Source of the DNA: Thermoplasmatales archaeon E-plasma | GTDB lineage: Archaea; Thermoplasmatota; Thermoplasmata; Thermoplasmatales; Thermoplasmataceae | NCBI GenBank assembly: GCA_000496135.1 | Contig: KI542675.1 | Coordinates: 434,001 to 498,000, forward strand | Length of the DNA stretch: 64,000 nucleotides | Direction: 5' to 3' | Shown here: piece after piece, positions 26,894 to 35,029 of the stretch | How the letters are laid out: each line of letters opens with the position of its first letter | Numbering within the stretch: the first letter of the stretch is position 1 | Translations under genes and position numbers: made by a program | The notes under the pieces: generated by a model | Database searches by the model: none | What the model was told of the DNA's origin: nothing | The model's input: the letters and a program-made list of their open reading frames with translations, nothing else

Positions 26894-27292
26894 ATGCGTT
26901 ATTTAAATCGTTATTTGTTGATGATAAGGGGAACTGGATTTATGCCTCATTTGAAGAATTTTGAAGATGCAATATTGTTGTTAGAGACTTCCGAGAATGT
27001 ACCTTCACCTGGAATTGTCGAAGTAATGTTTAGGAATCCTGGACTAGCTGGTGTAATAGATAGGGTAAATGGTATTGCATTTGGTAGATTCCGAGGCTAC
27101 ATCATGTAAATGAGAGATAAAGTTCATTCTGCGATTCAGAGGGTTCTGGAAGTAGAATTCGGGATAGAGAAAATTCCAGCAGTAACTGGAGTTGATTTTG
27201 GTCATACCGATCCGTATTTCCATAAACCTGTGGGAATTCGGGCAGAAATCAGAGGAGAAAGGATCAGGTTACTTGAATCTCTAACAGTGTAA
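26894..27292 (+). pseudogene. Peptidase S66 (LD-carboxypeptidase/MccF) remnant
   Basis: Two reading frames in register, split by a TAA at 27107-27109, together encode the C-terminal third of an S66 serine carboxypeptidase. The first part has AILLLETSENVPSPGIVEV, then GLAGVIDRVNGIAFGRFRGY; the second has IPAVTGVDFGHTDPYFHKPV. These match the LETSE-PSP, GRFRGY and catalytic GVDFGHTDP segments of the family. The N-terminal two thirds with the nucleophilic Ser are absent, so the gene is both truncated and interrupted. S66 enzymes act on peptidoglycan peptides or microcin-like compounds; this copy is dead. An ATG directly follows the stop, but a 60-residue fragment is unlikely to be functional. 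Confidence 0.8.
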
Positions 27293-27639
27293 AAAGATAG
27301 ATTAATTGATTTAAATCGAGTTACTGTTTTTACTTTTCCTTTCTATTTTTGGACTTCAACAATAAAGACTACCCGAAGCAAATCAAAGTAATTTTGGAAT
27401 GGTTTTTTAAGTGAAGGTTGTCGATTTAAGCTTATCTGAGAAGGGAACAACATCTGATGGCTTTCCTTTGAAATTGTTCTTACCACGTTATTTAATTTTA
27501 TTTAAAATTATTAGCAGCATTTCTTTCAAGATGGGTTAATCCTATATTCTCTCACTTTCAAAACTAAGAGATGGTCCGCCTTTTCACATTCATCAAAAAT
27601 CGAGTCCAAAAATGCTCACAGAGGTAAACAGAGTTAAAG
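27293..27639. other. Gap between S66 remnant and tRNA-Lys
   Basis: This 347-bp stretch has no gene. Its right half (from 27476) is the better-preserved copy of the duplicated tRNA-Lys 3' flank. The left half is AT-rich with no recognisable protein remnant. A poly-T-rich tract (27327-27350) might act in termination. Confidence 0.45.
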
Positions 27640-27713
27640 CGGGTCCGGAGGGGTTCGAACCCCCGGCCTATGGATTAAGAGTCCATCGCTCTACCTGGCT
27701 AAGCTACGGACCC
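27476..27713. repeat. Intact copy of the duplicated tRNA-Lys locus
   Basis: This is the partner of 25870-26098 in direct orientation and contains the functional tRNA-Lys plus about 165 bp beyond its 3' end. The two copies bracket vapBC and the dead S66 gene. The extent goes well past the tRNA 3' half, so it looks like a segmental duplication rather than the short attachment-site repeat left by an integrase. No integrase gene is present. Confidence 0.7.
27640..27713 (-). tRNA. tRNA-Lys (anticodon CTT)
   Basis: The cloverleaf on the minus strand has acceptor GGGTCCG/CGGACCC, D stem GCTT/GAGC, anticodon stem ATGGA/TCCAT with loop CTCTTAA, a 5-nt variable loop and T loop TTCGAAC. The anticodon is CTT, reading AAG. 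The discriminator is G, typical of lysine tRNAs. There is no intron and CCA is not encoded. A decayed copy lies 1.6 kb to the left. Confidence 0.96.
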
Positions 27714-27874
27714 ACAGCACCGCAATAACATATCTGCATTTAACACTTTTGCGAATTCATAGTTCTTATACCGCAATAAACCTGTTAACCTGATGCTATT
27801 TGTAATTACATTAAATGTCAGGAGTTACCAAACCGAATAAATAATTGATTTTTTGGTCTATTTGATTTCTCATA

Positions 27875-27890
27875 AAGGTTTATATATATT
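27875..27890 (+). promoter_or_regulatory. Promoter (BRE/TATA) of the ribosomal superoperon
   Basis: AAAGG followed by TTTATATATATTC at 27879-27891 is a strong archaeal BRE/TATA box and the best promoter in the region. Transcription would begin about 25 bp downstream, near 27905-27912, leaving a leader of about 95 nt before rpl3. No other strong box is seen between here and 28003. Confidence 0.7.
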
Positions 27891-27935
27891 CTTAAATTAA
27901 CGTCCAAGCGAACCATACACTCTTGGCTCTGCATA

Positions 27936-27992
27936 ATGCAACCAAAGTTGAATCACTATATTCTGGTGTTTTTCAGCAAGTGTAACGGTTAG
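27936..27992 (+). CDS. Possible leader peptide upstream of rpl3
   Basis: A short frame in the predicted leader starts with ATG at 27936 and encodes 18 residues (MQPKLNHYILVFFSKCNG) before a TAG at 27990-27992. The last base of this stop is the first base of the GGTGG ribosome site of rpl3. A ribosome ending here would therefore sit on the rpl3 initiation site, allowing coupling or regulation. It has no obvious ribosome site of its own. It may be chance; this is a hypothesis from position only. Confidence 0.3.
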   Translation: MQPKLNHYILVFFSKCNG

Positions 27993-28002
27993 GTGGTAAA
28001 AT

Positions 28003-28992
28003 ATGTCGACGCCGCATCATCCGAGAAGAGGCTCTATTGGATACTATCCAAGGAAAAGAGCCAAGAAAATGCAGGGCAGTATAAGAAGCTGGCCCGAGAT
28101 CGAAGGTAATCCTAAACTGCAAGCATTTGCAGGTTACAAAGTGGGCATGACTCACATTGAGTTTACAGATTATCGTAAGAGCAGTGTAACTGCTGGAAAA
28201 AATATAGTTTCAGCGGTGACAGTTGTGGAGGTTCCTCCAATGACTGTAGCAGCAATAAGACTCTACGACGAGGATGAAACAGGTCTCGTAGTAGTCTATG
28301 AAAAATGGGCAGATAATCTGGAAAAGGAGGTTTATTATAGAATTACAACTCCAAAAGAAAAAACTGAGAAACCGCTTCCAGAAAGCTATTCGGAAGTTAG
28401 AGTTACAGTTCATACAAATCCGGATAAAATAACAGGTATCCCGACCAAGATTCCAGATCTTTTCGAAGTGAGGATTGGCGGTGGCACACTTGATGCAAGA
28501 TTAAAGTTTGCGATGGAAAAACTAGGCAAACAGGTTACTTTTGAAGATTTTTCCAAACCAGGGAACTTTGTTGACGTAACAGCAGTTACAAAGGGAAAGG
28601 GTTTTACGGGACACGTTGAAAGATTTGGGGTAAAGTTACTCCCAAGAAAAAACAGAAAGCACAGGAGAATGATCGGTACACTTGGACCATGGCATCCTGA
28701 TTGGGTTAGATTCACAGTTCCTCAGGCAGGTCAAATGGGATCACATCAGAGAACAGTTCCAAATATACGTGTATTAAAGCACGGTAAAACAGATGGAACA
28801 GATGACATTAATGTTAAAGGAGGATTTGTAGGATATGGAGAGGTTCGATCCGATTACATACTTCTTCATGGGTCTATACCGGGGCCATCAAAAAGACTGG
28901 TTAAACTTCGTGATCCATCAAGACAGAAATCCACCAATGTTGACAAACTCAATATAACATATATTTCAAAAGAATCGAAACAGGGTGATTAA
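28003..28992 (+). CDS. rpl3: Ribosomal protein L3
   Basis: The 329-residue large-subunit protein opens with HHPRRGSIGYYPRKRA and carries the archaeal L3 signature GKGFTGHVERFGVK plus the GTLGPWHPDWVRFTVPQAGQ loop that reaches toward the peptidyl-transferase centre. It is the first gene of the superoperon, with GGTGG before the ATG. Its end overlaps rpl4 by 8 bp. Confidence 0.97.
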   Translation: MSTPHHPRRGSIGYYPRKRAKKMQGSIRSWPEIEGNPKLQAFAGYKVGMTHIEFTDYRKSSVTAGKNIVSAVTVVEVPPMTVAAIRLYDEDETGLVVVYEKWADNLEKEVYYRITTPKEKTEKPLPESYSEVRVTVHTNPDKITGIPTKIPDLFEVRIGGGTLDARLKFAMEKLGKQVTFEDFSKPGNFVDVTAVTKGKGFTGHVERFGVKLLPRKNRKHRRMIGTLGPWHPDWVRFTVPQAGQMGSHQRTVPNIRVLKHGKTDGTDDINVKGGFVGYGEVRSDYILLHGSIPGPSKRLVKLRDPSRQKSTNVDKLNITYISKESKQGD

Positions 28993-29749
28993 AATAAAAA
29001 CTTCAATATATACCATTAAAGGAGAACCAAAGGGAGAAATTGAACTTCCAACTATATTTGAATCTGAAATCAGGGATGATATACTTAAAAAGGCATTCAG
29101 GGCCTCTCAATTATCAGCTAGACAGCCATATGGTTCTTCACCATTAGCAGGTTCAAGAAGAGTCGGTCATACAACCGGACCAGGTCAGGGAGTTTCCAGA
29201 ATGCCAAGAGTCAGTGGATCATCCAGAGGAGTATTACTTGGAAACACAGTAGGAGGAAGGAGCCCCCACTCACCAAGATCCAACAAAGTACTTTTTAAGA
29301 AAATTAATGCCAAGGAGAAAAAGATAGCTCTGTCTACAGCTATTGCAATGACTGCAAAGCAGGAACTTGTATCAGCAAGAGGTCATAAGTTTGACCAGGA
29401 ATTGAAATTCCCGGTTGTAGTTGAGGACAAAATAGAAAACATTTCAAAAGCAAAGGAAGCTCTTGATTTCCTCGGCAATCTTGGAGTTGCAGAAGATGTT
29501 GAAAGGGCAAAGGAAGGAACAAAAATAAGAGCTGGGCGCGGTAAAATGAGAAACAGAAAATACAGAACCCCCAGAAGTATGCTGATAGTTTCAACGGAAC
29601 CATCTAAACTCATTGCATTTAAATCAATACCGGGAGTAGAAGTTTGCGGAGCCAAGAACATGACTCTCAGAAAACTTGCCCCAGGAGGAGATGGCGGAAG
29701 GTTAGTTATTTATACAGAATCTTCAGTTAAACAGATAGGAGGGAATTAG
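28985..29749 (+). CDS. rpl4: Ribosomal protein L4 (L4P/L1e)
   Basis: The 254-residue protein is the exit-tunnel protein L4. It has the GEIELPTIFESEIRDD start, the long tunnel loop with ARQPYGSSPLAGSRRVGHT and GQGVSRMPRV, and the C-terminal globular part (GRGKMRNRKYRTPRSMLIV). Start codon GTG at 28985 lies inside the end of rpl3, giving an 8-bp overlap. The stop is TAG, directly abutting the rpl23 ATG. Confidence 0.97.
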   Translation: MIKIKTSIYTIKGEPKGEIELPTIFESEIRDDILKKAFRASQLSARQPYGSSPLAGSRRVGHTTGPGQGVSRMPRVSGSSRGVLLGNTVGGRSPHSPRSNKVLFKKINAKEKKIALSTAIAMTAKQELVSARGHKFDQELKFPVVVEDKIENISKAKEALDFLGNLGVAEDVERAKEGTKIRAGRGKMRNRKYRTPRSMLIVSTEPSKLIAFKSIPGVEVCGAKNMTLRKLAPGGDGGRLVIYTESSVKQIGGN

Positions 29750-30001
29750 ATGAAATTCAATATCATATCTCCGGTAGCAACAGAAAAAACAATGCTCAAA
29801 GGAGAAAAGGAAAACAAGTTAACATTCATAGTAAGAAAAGGAGCAACCAAACAGGACATAGCAAAGGAAGTTGAAGAAAGATTTGGAGTGAAGGTTGTAT
29901 CCATAAACTCACTTAACACAAAGAAGGGAAAGAAAGTCATAGTGAGATTAGCCAGTGAGTTCAGTGCAGATGAAATTGGAGGAAGAATAGGTATCTATTA
30001 G
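29750..30001 (+). CDS. rpl23: Ribosomal protein L23
   Basis: The 83-residue protein near the exit tunnel serves as docking site for SRP and chaperones. Motifs are SPVATEKTMLKGE, KLTFIVRKGATKQDI and the C-terminal VVSINSLNTKKGKK. It begins on the base after the rpl4 stop with GGAGGG upstream. Its stop is TAG. Confidence 0.96.
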   Translation: MKFNIISPVATEKTMLKGEKENKLTFIVRKGATKQDIAKEVEERFGVKVVSINSLNTKKGKKVIVRLASEFSADEIGGRIGIY

Positions 30002-30010
30002 GGTGAAAAT

Positions 30011-30706
30011 ATGGGAAAACCAATCATACCGCAGAGAAGAGGAAAGGGAGGGCTTGTATATAGAAGTCCAAGTCACAGACATGTAACAGAGGTTAAGCTT
30101 CTTGGTACCGGTAAATACAAGGTAGTGGATTTGATTCATGCGCCTGGAAGATCAGGACCGCTGATGAAAGTTCTTTCAGATTCCAGAAAAGTGGAATATG
30201 AGATTGCGTTCAGAGGTGCATATGTTGGACAGGAATTAAATTCAGGTAAGCTTGACTCACCAAACGAAGGAGATACAACTTATTTAGGATTGATACCAGA
30301 CGGTTCATTTATTCATAATATAGAATCAATGCCAGGAGACGGAGGTAAATTCTGCAGAACTGCCGGTTCTTCATCGCAGGTTATCAGTCATGGAGAAAAT
30401 GTAAGCGTTAAATTACCTTCAGGAGCAATTAAAAACTTCAATCCTTCCTGCAGAGCTACAATAGGTATTGTTGCTGGTGCAGGAGCAAAGGATATTCCAA
30501 TATTGAAAGCAGGAAGACAGAAACATTACCTGCAGAGCAGAGCGAAGAGACCAATATCTGTTAGAGGAGTAGCCATGAATGCAATAAATCACCCGCATGG
30601 AGGAGGAAACCATCAGCATATTGGTAGACCAAGCACAGTAGGAAGAGGCGCACCACCAGGCAGAAAGGTCGGAAGGCTTTCACCACAAAAGAGGAAGATT
30701 AAATGA
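30011..30706 (+). CDS. rpl2: Ribosomal protein L2
   Basis: The 231-residue RNA-binding protein supports subunit association and the peptidyl-transferase region. It has [13 protein letters not shown] at the start, a beta-barrel and SH3-like centre, and the highly conserved [19 protein letters not shown] loop containing the functionally important His, then APPGRKVG. Length is normal for the archaeal form. It overlaps rps19 by 4 bp. Confidence 0.97.
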   Translation: MGKPIIPQRRGKGGLVYRSPSHRHVTEVKLLGTGKYKVVDLIHAPGRSGPLMKVLSDSRKVEYEIAFRGAYVGQELNSGKLDSPNEGDTTYLGLIPDGSFIHNIESMPGDGGKFCRTAGSSSQVISHGENVSVKLPSGAIKNFNPSCRATIGIVAGAGAKDIPILKAGRQKHYLQSRAKRPISVRGVAMNAINHPHGGGNHQHIGRPSTVGRGAPPGRKVGRLSPQKRKIK

Positions 30707-31158
30707 CGGTAAATAGACAGGCATCGGTAAAATCCATCAGGAGAAGATCAAGAAAATCTCAGAAAGTAACTCTAGGAAGAGCAAAGGAATTCAGGTATCG
30801 AAACTTCACCCTTGATGAGCTCAAAAAAATGGATAAGGATCAGTTAATGAAAATCCTTCCAGCAAGGGCAAGGAGATCCCTTAAAAGAGAGATGGGAATT
30901 GATCAGGTTAAATTATATGAAAATCTCATAGGACCAAAGAAACAGATCAAGACTCATGTTAGAGATATGGTTATTCTTCCAAGATATGTTGGAAAAATAA
31001 TTGAACTGTACAATGGAAACTCATACGTCAAATTTGAAATAAGAGGAGAAATGATTGGGCATTATCTCGGTGAGTTTGCACTCACAAGAAAAGAGGTAAA
31101 GCACTCTGGACCAGGAGTAGGGGCAACAAGGTCTTCCAAGTTCATGCCGCTGAAGTGA
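30703..31158 (+). CDS. rps19: Ribosomal protein S19
   Basis: The 151-residue small-subunit head protein has a basic N-terminal extension ([15 protein letters not shown]). The S19 core follows ([20 protein letters not shown], then [19 protein letters not shown]). The C-terminus [14 protein letters not shown] is archaeal-type. The start overlaps the end of rpl2 and the stop overlaps rpl22. Confidence 0.96.
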   Translation: MTVNRQASVKSIRRRSRKSQKVTLGRAKEFRYRNFTLDELKKMDKDQLMKILPARARRSLKREMGIDQVKLYENLIGPKKQIKTHVRDMVILPRYVGKIIELYNGNSYVKFEIRGEMIGHYLGEFALTRKEVKHSGPGVGATRSSKFMPLK

Positions 31159-31613
31159 TGAATATGAAAGGATACTCAACAAATGAATTTCCGGAAAAAC
31201 ATGCCAGGGCATTAAGCAAAGACAACAATATTTCCTTCAAGGATTCGGTAAACATAGCCCACAATTTAAGAGGCCTTCCTTTGAAAAACGCAAAGGCTCT
31301 TCTCGAGGGCGTCATGGAAAAGAAAGTACCCATAAGATATTTCAGATATCTTGATTCCGTTTCTCATAAGAGAGGGGTTGGACCTGGTAGATATCCAGTA
31401 AAAGCAGCCTCTGAATTCCTTAAGGCTTTATCAAACGCTGAAGCAAACGCAGAATTTAAGGGGATGGATACCGACTCCTTGAAAGTAACACATATCGCAG
31501 CGAATAAGGGAAAAATGCTCAAAAGATTTACGCCAAAAGCCTATGGAAGAGCTGGTGCCAACAACAGGGATCTTGTCAACATAGAAATTATACTGGAGGA
31601 AATGGAACAATGA
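31158..31613 (+). CDS. rpl22: Ribosomal protein L22
   Basis: The 151-residue protein has the archaeal L22 layout. An N-terminal helix region ([20 protein letters not shown]) precedes the [16 protein letters not shown] segment, and the exit-tunnel hairpin ends in [18 protein letters not shown]. The ATG at 31158 shares one base with the rps19 stop; a GTG at 31155 and an ATG at 31164 are alternatives. It overlaps rps3 by 4 bp. Confidence 0.95.
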   Translation: MNMKGYSTNEFPEKHARALSKDNNISFKDSVNIAHNLRGLPLKNAKALLEGVMEKKVPIRYFRYLDSVSHKRGVGPGRYPVKAASEFLKALSNAEANAEFKGMDTDSLKVTHIAANKGKMLKRFTPKAYGRAGANNRDLVNIEIILEEMEQ

Positions 31614-32269
31614 AGGAGAGAAAATTCGTAAGTGATGCAGTAAAGAGACTTCTTGTCAATGAATACATCAGAAAAGAGACTGATGCTGCTGGATTCGGAG
31701 GAATAGAGATGAAGAGAACTCCTCTTGGAACAAATATTACATTAATTGTAAATAAGCCCGGACTTGTCATAGGAAGACATGGATCAAAGGTTCAGCAGAT
31801 AACAGAAACTCTTGAGAAGAAGTATGGCATTGAAAGCCCTCAAATAGAAGTTAAAGAGGTTCAGGATCCAGACTTAAACCCACAGGTCGTTTCAAAGAAG
31901 ATTGCCCTTTCACTGGAAAAGGGATGGGCATACAGGAAAGCAGGAAACACAACACTAAGAAGAATCATTGACGCTGATGCAAGAGGTGTACTCATAAGAA
32001 TTGGGGGAAAGATTTCAGGGGAGAGAGCAAGAGCCCAGAAATTCTTCTATGGATCAATAAAATACTCAGGAGAACCAGCCAGAAGCGGTATTCAGCATGG
32101 TTTTTCAACTGCAAAGATGAAGCAGGGTATAATTGGTGTTTCTGTTAAGATTCTGAATAAAAATTACAAATTACCAGATGATATAGAAATTGCAAGGGAA
32201 AGGATAATTAAAAGTGAGGTAAAAGTAGATGGCGCAACTGAAGTCGGAACAGATAAGAAAGATGAGTAA
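31610..32269 (+). CDS. rps3: Ribosomal protein S3
   Basis: The 219-residue protein carries an N-terminal KH domain with the GRHGSKV loop ([15 protein letters not shown]). A C-terminal domain follows with the conserved [21 protein letters not shown] and [12 protein letters not shown] segments. It lines the mRNA entry channel. Its 3' end overlaps rpl29 by 41 bp, an unusually long same-strand overlap for this operon. Confidence 0.96.
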   Translation: MKERKFVSDAVKRLLVNEYIRKETDAAGFGGIEMKRTPLGTNITLIVNKPGLVIGRHGSKVQQITETLEKKYGIESPQIEVKEVQDPDLNPQVVSKKIALSLEKGWAYRKAGNTTLRRIIDADARGVLIRIGGKISGERARAQKFFYGSIKYSGEPARSGIQHGFSTAKMKQGIIGVSVKILNKNYKLPDDIEIARERIIKSEVKVDGATEVGTDKKDE

Positions 32270-32435
32270 AGAAGAGAGAAACGAGCAACTTAAGCAGCTG
32301 CATGAAACTCTCCTGAGACAGAGGGCCAGTGTGGCTATGGGAGGAGCACCGTCAAATCCCGGTCTCATAAAGTCAGTAAGACAGCAGATTGCCCGAATCC
32401 TTACAATTAACAGGATGGAGGATATTAAAAAATGA
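32229..32435 (+). CDS. rpl29: Ribosomal protein L29
   Basis: The 68-residue helical protein lies near the tunnel exit. It reads [20 protein letters not shown] with [17 protein letters not shown] and the [10 protein letters not shown] helix, a good L29 match. It starts inside rps3. GAGGTAAAAG precedes the ATG at a good distance, supporting the long overlap. It overlaps the next gene by 4 bp. Confidence 0.94.
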   Translation: MAQLKSEQIRKMSKEERNEQLKQLHETLLRQRASVAMGGAPSNPGLIKSVRQQIARILTINRMEDIKK

Positions 32436-32731
32436 AGGAAAAGAATTTTACTGGAATACCTAAAGAACTGCAACCATGGGAGGGATTTTCCCGAAACAAT
32501 CAGGCCATAAAGATCAGTGTGGACAAGAGAAGATATGGAAAGAATGTAACAATAATCGAAGGCTTTGATCCAAAGAGTGAGGACATTGATGAAATCGCAA
32601 AGAAACTGAAGAGAAGGGTTGCATCAGGAGGAACAGTAAAAGAAGGAAAGATAATAGAGCTTCAGGGGGACCACAGAGAGCCGGTCAAGAAATTACTGGA
32701 CGACATGGGGTTCAAGACAGAAGTGGTTTAA
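32432..32731 (+). CDS. Translation initiation factor SUI1 (aIF1)
   Basis: The 99-residue protein is the archaeal homologue of eIF1, which polices start-codon choice on the small subunit. It has the core motif VDKRRYGKNVTIIEGFD, then LKRRVASGGTVKEGKIIELQ and GDHREPVKKLL. Its position between rpl29 and the RNase P subunit gene is known from other euryarchaea. It is coupled to rpl29 by a 4-bp overlap and separated from the next gene by 1 bp. Confidence 0.95.
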   Translation: MKEKNFTGIPKELQPWEGFSRNNQAIKISVDKRRYGKNVTIIEGFDPKSEDIDEIAKKLKRRVASGGTVKEGKIIELQGDHREPVKKLLDDMGFKTEVV

Positions 32732-32732
32732 T

Positions 32733-33032
32733 ATGAAATTAGAGGACATCGCCGGGGACTTCATAGGAAAAGAAATAAGAATTGTGGAATCAAAGAATTC
32801 TCAGTTCGTTGGATTTGCAGGGAAAATTGTGGACGAAACAAAGAACACATTTTCAATTATGAAAGAGGCAAAGGTAAAGATGATCCCCAAGGAAGGTTCG
32901 AAGTTTCAGTTTGACGATAACAAAGAGAAATTTACGATAAATGGAGAATATATAAGAATAAGTCCGGAAAATAGAATTAAGGAAAGCAGAAGAATAATGC
33001 GATCAATAAACAGGAGCGAAAAAATATGGTAA
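32733..33032 (+). CDS. rnp1: RNase P protein component 1 (Rpp29/Pop4)
   Basis: The 99-residue Sm-like beta-barrel protein binds the specificity domain of RNase P RNA, which matures tRNA 5' ends. It reads DFIGKEIRIVESKNSQFVGF with GKIVDETKNTFSI and a C-terminal basic helix (NRIKESRRIMRS). Length is typical of archaeal Rnp1. It sits upstream of rps17 and overlaps it by 7 bp, the usual archaeal context. Confidence 0.94.
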   Translation: MKLEDIAGDFIGKEIRIVESKNSQFVGFAGKIVDETKNTFSIMKEAKVKMIPKEGSKFQFDDNKEKFTINGEYIRISPENRIKESRRIMRSINRSEKIW

Positions 33033-33352
33033 GACAGATAGGATTAGATGTACCAGTTCCAAAGGGAGAATGCCAGGAAAAGAAATGTCCATTCCACTCG
33101 AATTTGAGTGTCAGAGGGCAGGTCATTGAGGGTGAGGTAGTTTCAACATCAATGATTGGCAGTGCAACAGTGGTAAAGTATGGAAAGAAATTATCGGGAA
33201 AGTTTGAAAGATGGATTAGAACCAAATCCATCTATCACGTTCATGTACCAGGATGCATGGAGATTAATGTTGGGGACAGGATTAAATTCTCTGAATGCAG
33301 GAAGCTGTCTAAAACAATTTCACATGTTGCAGTAGAGAGGTTGAATCAATGA
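33026..33352 (+). CDS. rps17: Ribosomal protein S17
   Basis: The 108-residue small-subunit OB-fold protein has an archaeal N-terminal extension with two cysteines (ECQEKKCPFH), then RGQVIEGEVVSTSMIGSATV and the RTKSIYHVHVPGC loop. KFSECRKLSKTISHVAVE closes the fold. It overlaps rnp1 at the start and rpl14 by 4 bp at the end. Confidence 0.96.
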   Translation: MVRQIGLDVPVPKGECQEKKCPFHSNLSVRGQVIEGEVVSTSMIGSATVVKYGKKLSGKFERWIRTKSIYHVHVPGCMEINVGDRIKFSECRKLSKTISHVAVERLNQ

Positions 33353-33747
33353 GAGGAATTGCAGGCAGGCAAACCAGGGGTCTCCCTCTTGGAGCAAGAA
33401 TGGTTTGTGCCGATAACAGTGGGGCAAAAATTATCAGTCTGGTAGATGTTAAGGCTTATCACGGAGTTGCAAGCAGGATACCTGCTGCTGGTGTGGGAGA
33501 TTTATTCATAGCCAGCGTTAAGAAGGGCAGTCCGGAAATGAGGAGCAAGGTCGTATATGCTGTCGTTGTAAGACAGAGAAGACCATTCAGGAGAGCAGAT
33601 GGAACAATGGTATCATTTGAAGAGAATGCTGCAGTTCTCGTAACTCCAGAAGGTGAAGTTAGAGGTTCTGAAATTAAGGGGCCGGTAGCAAGGGAAGCAG
33701 CAGAAAGATGGCCAAGAATTGCGGCTATTGCTTCAACAATTGTCTGA
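33349..33747 (+). CDS. rpl14: Ribosomal protein L14
   Basis: The 132-residue protein forms intersubunit bridge contacts and binds release/anti-association factors. It reads LGARMVCADNSGAKIISLV with GDLFIASVKKGSPEMR and VVYAVVVRQRRPFRRADG. It has the archaeal length and carries the C-terminal GPVAREAAERWPRIAAIAS helix. Confidence 0.97.
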   Translation: MRGIAGRQTRGLPLGARMVCADNSGAKIISLVDVKAYHGVASRIPAAGVGDLFIASVKKGSPEMRSKVVYAVVVRQRRPFRRADGTMVSFEENAAVLVTPEGEVRGSEIKGPVAREAAERWPRIAAIASTIV

Positions 33748-33756
33748 GGTTTTCAT

Positions 33757-34332
33757 ATGATTAAAAAAATTAATGTAAGTTTAAACAAAGACCTGAGGGA
33801 AAGATACGGTGTAAGAGCCTTTCCCATAACAAAAGGCGATTTAGTTAAAGTGAAATCAGGAAAAAGAAAGGGTGAAGGTGGAAAGGTTTCATTCGTAGAT
33901 CACAGCGAAAAGGGAATTCAGGTAGAGGGTATAAACATAGCAAAGGCTGACGGAAAGGAAAAACAGTTTCTCATAAGGCCTGAAAAGCTTGTCATAACAA
34001 AGCTGGACATAACCGATGAGAGAAGACTTGAAAGGATCAAGGAAATTGCCACAATCAAACACAAGGATCTTTCCGCCATAGAAAAAGAAGCACTTGAACA
34101 GAAAAAAGAAGCTGAAGAACAGGAAAAAGCCGAATCAGAAACCATGCAGGAAGCAGAAGTGGTTGACGATAACGACTCAGTTTCCGAACCAGCTGGGGCA
34201 GAAGATTCAGAATTACCCAAAGATGATGAAATGGATTTAGAGGACGAAAAGGACGAAGAGGAAGATACCGAGGAAGAAAACGTGGAAGATGAGATAAGGA
34301 AGGAGGAAGATTCAAATGATAACCAAGAGTAA
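33757..34332 (+). CDS. rpl24: Ribosomal protein L24 with long acidic tail
   Basis: Residues 1-115 form the archaeal L24 KOW protein (FPITKGDLVKVKSGKRKGEG and VEGINIAKADGKEKQFLIRP). It is normally a rRNA-folding initiator of about 120 residues. Here a further tail of about 75 residues is almost entirely Glu, Asp, Lys and Ser (for example KDDEMDLEDEKDEEEDTEEE). That gives a 191-residue protein with a strongly negative, probably disordered end. The tail is translated in phase and ends 17 bp inside rps4e, so it is not a misread region. Its role is unknown. Confidence 0.94.
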   Translation: MIKKINVSLNKDLRERYGVRAFPITKGDLVKVKSGKRKGEGGKVSFVDHSEKGIQVEGINIAKADGKEKQFLIRPEKLVITKLDITDERRLERIKEIATIKHKDLSAIEKEALEQKKEAEEQEKAESETMQEAEVVDDNDSVSEPAGAEDSELPKDDEMDLEDEKDEEEDTEEENVEDEIRKEEDSNDNQE

Positions 34333-35029
34333 GAGACAAACCATCCCGAGAGTTATTATGATTCCCAGAAAAACATTCTTCTGGGGAGTTTCAGCAGTCC
34401 CGGGTGGACATAAAAAGGATGAGTCAATTCCTTTGCTCCATATATTAAGGGATTACCTGAAAGTTGGGGATAAGGAGAGAGAGATAACAAGGATTCTCAA
34501 CGACGGGCAGGTTCTCGTAGATGGAAGGAGAATAAAGCAGAGAAGATATGCAGCCGGTTTTATGGATATTGTCAGCATACCTGCAACAAAGAAACAGTAC
34601 AGAATTCTTTATGACAGGAGAGGTAAACTAAGACCTTTTGAAGAAAGCGAATCTTCTTCACAGATCAAGTTGAAAAAGGTAAAGGGAAAGTATACAATAA
34701 AAGGTGGAAAAACGCAGCTATTGCTCCACGACGGGCAGAATTTCATTACCACGGATGAGTCAATCAGACCCGGCGACGTTATTGCTGTTCACGTACCGGA
34801 CAAAAAAATAGAATCAATTATAAAATTGCAACCTGGCGCAAAGGCATTCCTTACTGGTGGTTCACACGTTGGAACTCAAGCTGTAATAAAAAATATTGAG
34901 ATTAGCAAATCATCAGGTTCAAACCTTATCCATATGGAGGAAGGATTTTCCACAATAAGTGATTATGTTTTCCCAATTTCAGGTGGCAAATTCAGTTATC
35001 AGGTACCGGAAAAAACAGGTGTTGATTAA
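34316..35029 (+). CDS. rps4e: Ribosomal protein S4e
   Basis: The 237-residue archaeal/eukaryotic small-subunit protein begins with a basic arm (SKRQTIPRVIMIPRKTFFWG). An S4-like RNA-binding region follows (LNDGQVLVDGRRIKQRRYAAG), then a KOW-containing C-terminal part (LQPGAKAFLTGGSHVGTQA). AGGAGG precedes the ATG inside the rpl24 tail. It shares one base with rpl5. Confidence 0.95.
   Translation: MITKSKRQTIPRVIMIPRKTFFWGVSAVPGGHKKDESIPLLHILRDYLKVGDKEREITRILNDGQVLVDGRRIKQRRYAAGFMDIVSIPATKKQYRILYDRRGKLRPFEESESSSQIKLKKVKGKYTIKGGKTQLLLHDGQNFITTDESIRPGDVIAVHVPDKKIESIIKLQPGAKAFLTGGSHVGTQAVIKNIEISKSSGSNLIHMEEGFSTISDYVFPISGGKFSYQVPEKTGVD

Noticed and set aside
27110-27292. Independent 60-residue protein after the stop in the S66 remnant
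   Set aside because: It is in the same frame as the preceding piece and continues the same domain, so it is part of a broken gene and lacks the rest of the fold.
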